This document shows positions 60,681 to 64,000 of a stretch of 64,000 bases of DNA, one piece after another. Both the position numbers and the translations under genes were made by a program. How positions within the stretch are numbered: position 1 is the stretch's first letter; every line of letters begins with the position of its first letter. The notes below the pieces were generated by a model that saw only the letters and a list, made by a program, of their open reading frames with translations, was not told where the DNA came from and searched no databases. The stretch spans positions 124,001-188,000 of the forward strand of contig NZ_FNPV01000006.1 in the NCBI RefSeq assembly GCF_900107405.1. Direction: 5' to 3'. The stretch comes from Tindallia californiensis. Its GTDB lineage: Bacteria > Bacillota > Clostridia > Peptostreptococcales > Tindalliaceae.

Positions 60681-60902
60681 TTAGACTTCGAAGTCCAGCT
60701 CGGTGATTTCTGTGGTAACAATACGGGCGCTTTGAGCGGCTGCTAATGCCACACCACCGGGTGCAAAGACATCTGTAGCGATCATGGCTTCCATGGCGTT
60801 TTGAACGGCTTCTGCTTCCAAAGATGTATCTGGGTTTGGCAGGGAAATTCTGGCGCCTGCGCCGTCGGTTTTAACAAAGTTTAGTTCTAGTCGCTGATTC
60901 AT
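60681..60902 (-). CDS. DUF2922 family protein
   Basis: The 73-residue protein reads LELNFVKTDGAGARISLPNP, then AVQNAMEAMIATDVF and a C-terminal ARIVTTEITELDFEV. This matches DUF2922, a small family of Firmicutes. GGAGGG precedes the ATG by about 6 bases. It forms a set with the DUF1659 gene upstream (43 bases) and the YvrJ gene downstream (15 bases). The function is unknown. Confidence 0.85.
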   Translation of the reverse strand: MNQRLELNFVKTDGAGARISLPNPDTSLEAEAVQNAMEAMIATDVFAPGGVALAAAQSARIVTTEITELDFEV

Positions 60903-60945
60903 GGGTTCCCTCCTTTCTGTTGATGAATTTTCAGGCTAGGCCTTA

Positions 60946-61167
60946 CTAGCCTTCGATCAGTTCTTTTTCTTCTGTGCGGATAATGGTTTTAACGGGTTTT
61001 GTCTGCAGTCCGCTGAGAATTTGTGCGGCGTTCAATACCTGGCTGTCTTCGGCTTCGGTTTTGATTCCGCTGTAGGTTCTGGACATTAGCTGTTCCCGTC
61101 CGTCTACGATATCATTGATAAATCGAAGACGTAGTCTGGAGCTTTGGTTGGCAATTTCTACCGGCAT
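60946..61167 (-). CDS. DUF1659 family protein
   Basis: The 73-residue protein reads SSRLRLRFINDIVDGREQLM, SRTYSGIKTEAEDSQVLNAA, which matches DUF1659. GGGAGGTGACTTAT fixes the ATG at 61167, three codons inside the longer frame. Its stop codon region leads into the DUF2922 gene. Its ribosome site overlaps the end of the O-antigen-ligase-like gene, so the set may be partly co-transcribed with that gene. The function is unknown. Confidence 0.85.
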   Translation of the reverse strand: MPVEIANQSSRLRLRFINDIVDGREQLMSRTYSGIKTEAEDSQVLNAAQILSGLQTKPVKTIIRTEEKELIEG

Positions 61168-61172
61168 ATAAG

Positions 61173-63260
61173 TCACCTCCCTTCTACTCTATAAATAGCA
61201 AAAAGGGAGGTGGGATAGCAAAAAATTTTAAGGTTTTTTTTCAAGGCTTCCCCTTCTTTTTGTGCTTGTTGAATGGATCTTATAAATTCTTCTGCAGGTT
61301 CGATAGAAAAAGTGAGTGAAGCGGTTTTTTCATCAAATATTTCCATCAAACTGATGGTTTTTTGATACAATGCTTCGGCTTCTTTGACATTACCTGCTTG
61401 CTTTTCGATCATTGCTAATTTGTTTAATGCATTGGCTACATAGGCGTAGGCCTGTGGCTTTATTGGTCGATGGTTTATGTATTGCTCCACATATTTTTCT
61501 AGTTTTTCTTTGTTGTTTGCTGCAAGATAGTAACGGATGGCCTGCTGTGACAATCTTTCGTGGTTTGGAGCATAGATAAGTCCTTGTTCAATCATTGCAA
61601 TGGATTCTTCCGAAGGTGCTACAACCGCCCTATGGCTACGATACATTGGATGAAACGGATTGTATGTCACCGATTTCTGAAGGTGGTGCTGAGCTTTTTC
61701 CATGTTTTGATGATGGTTCAATGCTTCTACGCCTTGCTGGTGGTGACGATATGCATGTAACCGTACCCCGGACAAAAGGAAAGCTGGTATCAGGATCAGC
61801 AATAAGACAGCCGCACTTAAGGATCTTGTGAAGAAGGCTGGCATTTTATATTCTAGCCGCCATGGAATAAGCGCAATCATTATCCACAAAATTACAGCTA
61901 CAGAAAAAAAGTTCAAATGAAAATCCAAGATACTGTAAATCAGTAATGATAAAATGGCCATCACTAATGAAAGGGTGGTAACCTCTTTATTGCGAAGGGC
62001 CATCAATAATCGAAACAAAAGAGTTCCCCCAAGAATGAAAAGAGCGACAGTACCTAATATTCCGGCTTCTACCATGGTTTGAAATAAAAAGCTGTGTGCT
62101 GTTCGACTGGTATACGGCTGGGTTTGAAAAGCTTCATAGCGAGCTTCCCACCCCCCTCCGCCAGAACCTGTTAATGGCTGGTCCCAAAAGATTGTAAAGG
62201 CATTTCTGCTAAATTCAAAGCGTTCGTATGCACTTCGTTGATCAAGGTTGATGTGGCTGATTCTTTCGGCAATTGTTTCTGGGAGCAAAAAGTATGTAGC
62301 CGCTCCTATAAAGGCGATGAATGCTATTCCTATTATTTTTCTTTTAGGATGGTGCAGCACTTTACTTAATTCGCCTTTACCCATTAGGTATTGTAACCCA
62401 CTGTTTGCTCCCATACCAAGCAAAAGTCCTATCAGTAGCACCAGAGAAGACTTTCCCTGATCAGGCAATATTTGGTAGTGGAAGGATAGGAATGTCAAGG
62501 CAATGCAAAAGTGGATCAGGTAGACGCCTGCCAAGGAAGTTTTTTTCTCTCTGGGGATCATGCTCCAGTAAATAAACGCTAACAAGGGAAAGAGTAACCA
62601 TCCAATTCGTGAATAGGTAAGTATTAATGTGATAAAGAAAGTCCATGCTATGGCCATAAATGCCTTCTTTTCTTTTGGGTTTTCAGTTTTTTGGTATTCT
62701 CCTAAGGAAAGAAAATAGGCACTCATGGTTAAGGCGGCTAAGGTATTTGGATATTGAAAGGTGGAGGCTAACCGACCTGCTAACACAGCATCCGTATAGT
62801 GAAAGAATCCTGCCAGAGAGAACCAGGCAATGGCTGACAGCAACAATACCAAACCAATGACACATCGGGTCATTTTTTCTCTATTGGAGGATGTTTCCGC
62901 AACCTCATGGGTCATTAGAAAGATACCGGCAAGAGATAGATACCATAGGATCATCCCAATACTTTCTTCCAAGTAAAACCATTTACCGGTAATCACCGGT
63001 ATTAAATAGGCTAAAGTGATTAACAAGAGAATCCAGTGGAATGGTCCTCTTATCTCCAGGGTTTCTTTTTTTACCACCTTCAAAGTTAACCAGCACAACA
63101 TGAGTAAAAAGATGCTCACCTGTAACAGCAAAATTGCATCAGCAAAAAAAGCGCCTCTAAATAAAGGCGCCAGAATCATAATAAGGCAAAGACTCCATCT
63201 AAGCCACGGAGTACTGCTTGGTTTTCTTTTAGGTTTCTGTTTTTTCATTTTTCGCATCAT
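61173..63260 (-). CDS. O-antigen ligase-like (Wzy_C) membrane protein with TPR tail
   Basis: The 695-residue protein has about twelve membrane helices (residues 20-490). A large outer loop carries the Wzy_C motif: QPLTGSGGGGWEARYEAFQT and the conserved His in TSRTAHSFLFQTMVEAGILG. A tail of tetratricopeptide-like helices follows (about 510-680; EALNHHQNMEKAQHHLQKSV). The family polymerises or transfers lipid-linked glycans. It overlaps the next upstream gene by 32 bases; the exact start among Met codons at 63260-63248 is uncertain. It is outside the polysaccharide island and has higher GC, so it may serve a different surface glycan or pilin glycosylation. Confidence 0.8.
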   Translation of the reverse strand: MMRKMKKQKPKRKPSSTPWLRWSLCLIMILAPLFRGAFFADAILLLQVSIFLLMLCWLTLKVVKKETLEIRGPFHWILLLITLAYLIPVITGKWFYLEESIGMILWYLSLAGIFLMTHEVAETSSNREKMTRCVIGLVLLLSAIAWFSLAGFFHYTDAVLAGRLASTFQYPNTLAALTMSAYFLSLGEYQKTENPKEKKAFMAIAWTFFITLILTYSRIGWLLFPLLAFIYWSMIPREKKTSLAGVYLIHFCIALTFLSFHYQILPDQGKSSLVLLIGLLLGMGANSGLQYLMGKGELSKVLHHPKRKIIGIAFIAFIGAATYFLLPETIAERISHINLDQRSAYERFEFSRNAFTIFWDQPLTGSGGGGWEARYEAFQTQPYTSRTAHSFLFQTMVEAGILGTVALFILGGTLLFRLLMALRNKEVTTLSLVMAILSLLIYSILDFHLNFFSVAVILWIMIALIPWRLEYKMPAFFTRSLSAAVLLLILIPAFLLSGVRLHAYRHHQQGVEALNHHQNMEKAQHHLQKSVTYNPFHPMYRSHRAVVAPSEESIAMIEQGLIYAPNHERLSQQAIRYYLAANNKEKLEKYVEQYINHRPIKPQAYAYVANALNKLAMIEKQAGNVKEAEALYQKTISLMEIFDEKTASLTFSIEPAEEFIRSIQQAQKEGEALKKNLKIFCYPTSLFAIYRVEGR

Positions 63261-64000
63261 CCTCTTGGTTGCATTCTGACTGTAAACGGATTCCCATGGC
63301 TAATAATATCCAAAAGACAGGAGCAATGGCTACAATACTATCATTGAAAATGGCGGCAATCAGGTATCCTGCAATGCCAAGGGTAATTGCCGTAAGAAGC
63401 AGTTGGTTTTCCTCTGTTAGGTCCAGCTTTTGTTTCTTTTTTCGACACCAGTTCCAAAAGAATTGACCAATCAATAAGATGAACATCACCAATGAAAGTA
63501 GGCCTGTATAGATGGCTATCTGTAGGTACTGATTATGTGGATTGCTGACGATTCGATTCGGATGATTATATCCCTGAAGTTGTCCTAAAAAATCCTCTTG
63601 AGGAAATTCAAATATAAAGTTACCAGGACCGGCTCCGATCAGCAAGTGATCTTTCAGCAGTGGCAGGGTTCTTGACCAGGTATATCCACGCCGACTCCCT
63701 AAACTTTCTCTTCCTTCAAAGCCCCATTTTTCAACTCGCTCATAAGGTCGAATTTTTCCTTTCAAATCCGTTATATGAAATTTATCATTAATATAAGGAA
63801 ATTCTATTGCTTTTTTTTGATTGTCTACCAAAAGAACCGGATGCTCTGAGGAGTGATCCAGGGATATTTCGTAGACAGCAAAAGGGCTTTCTGCTAAATT
63901 TTCGATTGGGTTCCCAGTCTCATCCTTTAACACAATCGTCTGATCTTTTTCGTATTGAATATGTAGGATCCCTTGCATGGTTTCCATGGTAATGAGGTTT
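63229..64000 (-). CDS. Second O-antigen ligase-like protein, C-terminal part (runs off the window)
   Basis: The frame stays open to the window edge, so the true start is beyond 64000; a Met at 63987 is internal or an alternative. An extracytoplasmic domain (LHIQYEKDQTIVLKDETGNP onward) leads to the Wzy_C loop: GYTWSRTLPLLKDHLLIGAG, PHNQYLQIAIYTGLLSLVMF and three further helices. The PHNQYL motif is the typical catalytic His region of the family. It overlaps its downstream paralogue by 32 bases, so a tandem pair of ligase-like proteins is present. Confidence 0.8.
   Translation of the reverse strand, partial: NLITMETMQGILHIQYEKDQTIVLKDETGNPIENLAESPFAVYEISLDHSSEHPVLLVDNQKKAIEFPYINDKFHITDLKGKIRPYERVEKWGFEGRESLGSRRGYTWSRTLPLLKDHLLIGAGPGNFIFEFPQEDFLGQLQGYNHPNRIVSNPHNQYLQIAIYTGLLSLVMFILLIGQFFWNWCRKKKQKLDLTEENQLLLTAITLGIAGYLIAAIFNDSIVAIAPVFWILLAMGIRLQSECNQEDDAKNEKTET

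Overview
The window looks like a chromosomal segment of a low-to-mid GC Firmicute, most likely an anaerobic clostridium. The support is strong AGGAGG-type ribosome binding sites on nearly every gene, the small-gene set DUF1659 / DUF2922 / YvrJ beside a sigma factor, a ComK-like protein, a GlnK/GlnL-type two-component pair with an AGCS amino-acid:Na+ symporter, and Bacillus-like TTGACA/TATAAT promoters. No rRNA, tRNA, CRISPR array or complete insertion sequence was seen.

Layout. (1) 1-7.3 kb: the end of a BrnQ-type transporter, then a sugar/polyol operon on the minus strand: ROK repressor, lipoprotein binding protein, RbsA-like ATPase, RbsC-like permease, zinc polyol dehydrogenase and PfkB kinase. 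A promoter with an adjacent 25-bp palindrome lies behind the repressor gene. (2) 7.4-15.3 kb: a secreted copper-amine-oxidase-N domain protein, then GlnL/GlnK-like regulators, an AGCS symporter, an amidohydrolase and an unidentified membrane protein. (3) 15.3-21.5 kb: a decayed zone. It holds broken copies of a Panacea-type antitoxin, an Rpn nuclease and dprA; a REP-associated transposase fused to a piece of comM; REP-like repeats; an orphan AbrB-type antitoxin with a truncated toxin; a ugd fragment; an AlbA_2/Schlafen-like gene; a HARE-HTH gene with a nonsense-interrupted partner; and a perfect 58-bp palindrome. (4) 21.5-58.4 kb: a large extracellular-polysaccharide locus. (5) 58.4-64 kb: ordinary host genes: M15 peptidase, sigma factor, ComK-like protein, YvrJ/DUF2922/DUF1659 and two O-antigen-ligase-like proteins.

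The main discovery candidate is region 4. It carries a full dTDP-rhamnose pathway (rmlA, B, C, D), a dTDP-aminosugar transaminase, GalE, a polyprenyl-phosphate sugar transferase, several glycosyltransferases and a Wzm/Wzt exporter. With these are a dedicated sulfate-activation module (SLC13-type permease, CysD, CysNC with fused APS kinase, and CysQ for PAP removal) and six different sulfotransferases. One of the six is the first domain of a 1124-residue sulfotransferase-GT4-GT2 fusion. No PAPS reductase is present. The sequence therefore predicts a heavily sulfated rhamnose-containing glycan made and exported by a Gram-positive anaerobe. A Gtr-like sub-module (ArnC/GtrB-like GT2, UPF0104-type membrane protein, GT-C-like membrane proteins) suggests further side-branch addition outside the membrane.

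Three single-base homopolymer frameshifts (one in a methyltransferase, two in a GT-C-like protein) are either sequencing errors or recent gene loss. The locus has a visible base-composition seam inside its MarR-type regulator gene and decayed polysaccharide genes on the other flank, as expected of a region that is repeatedly exchanged. A 509-residue membrane protein of unknown function, with its own consensus promoter, sits inside the locus. All function calls come from reading motifs by eye; no database search was run.
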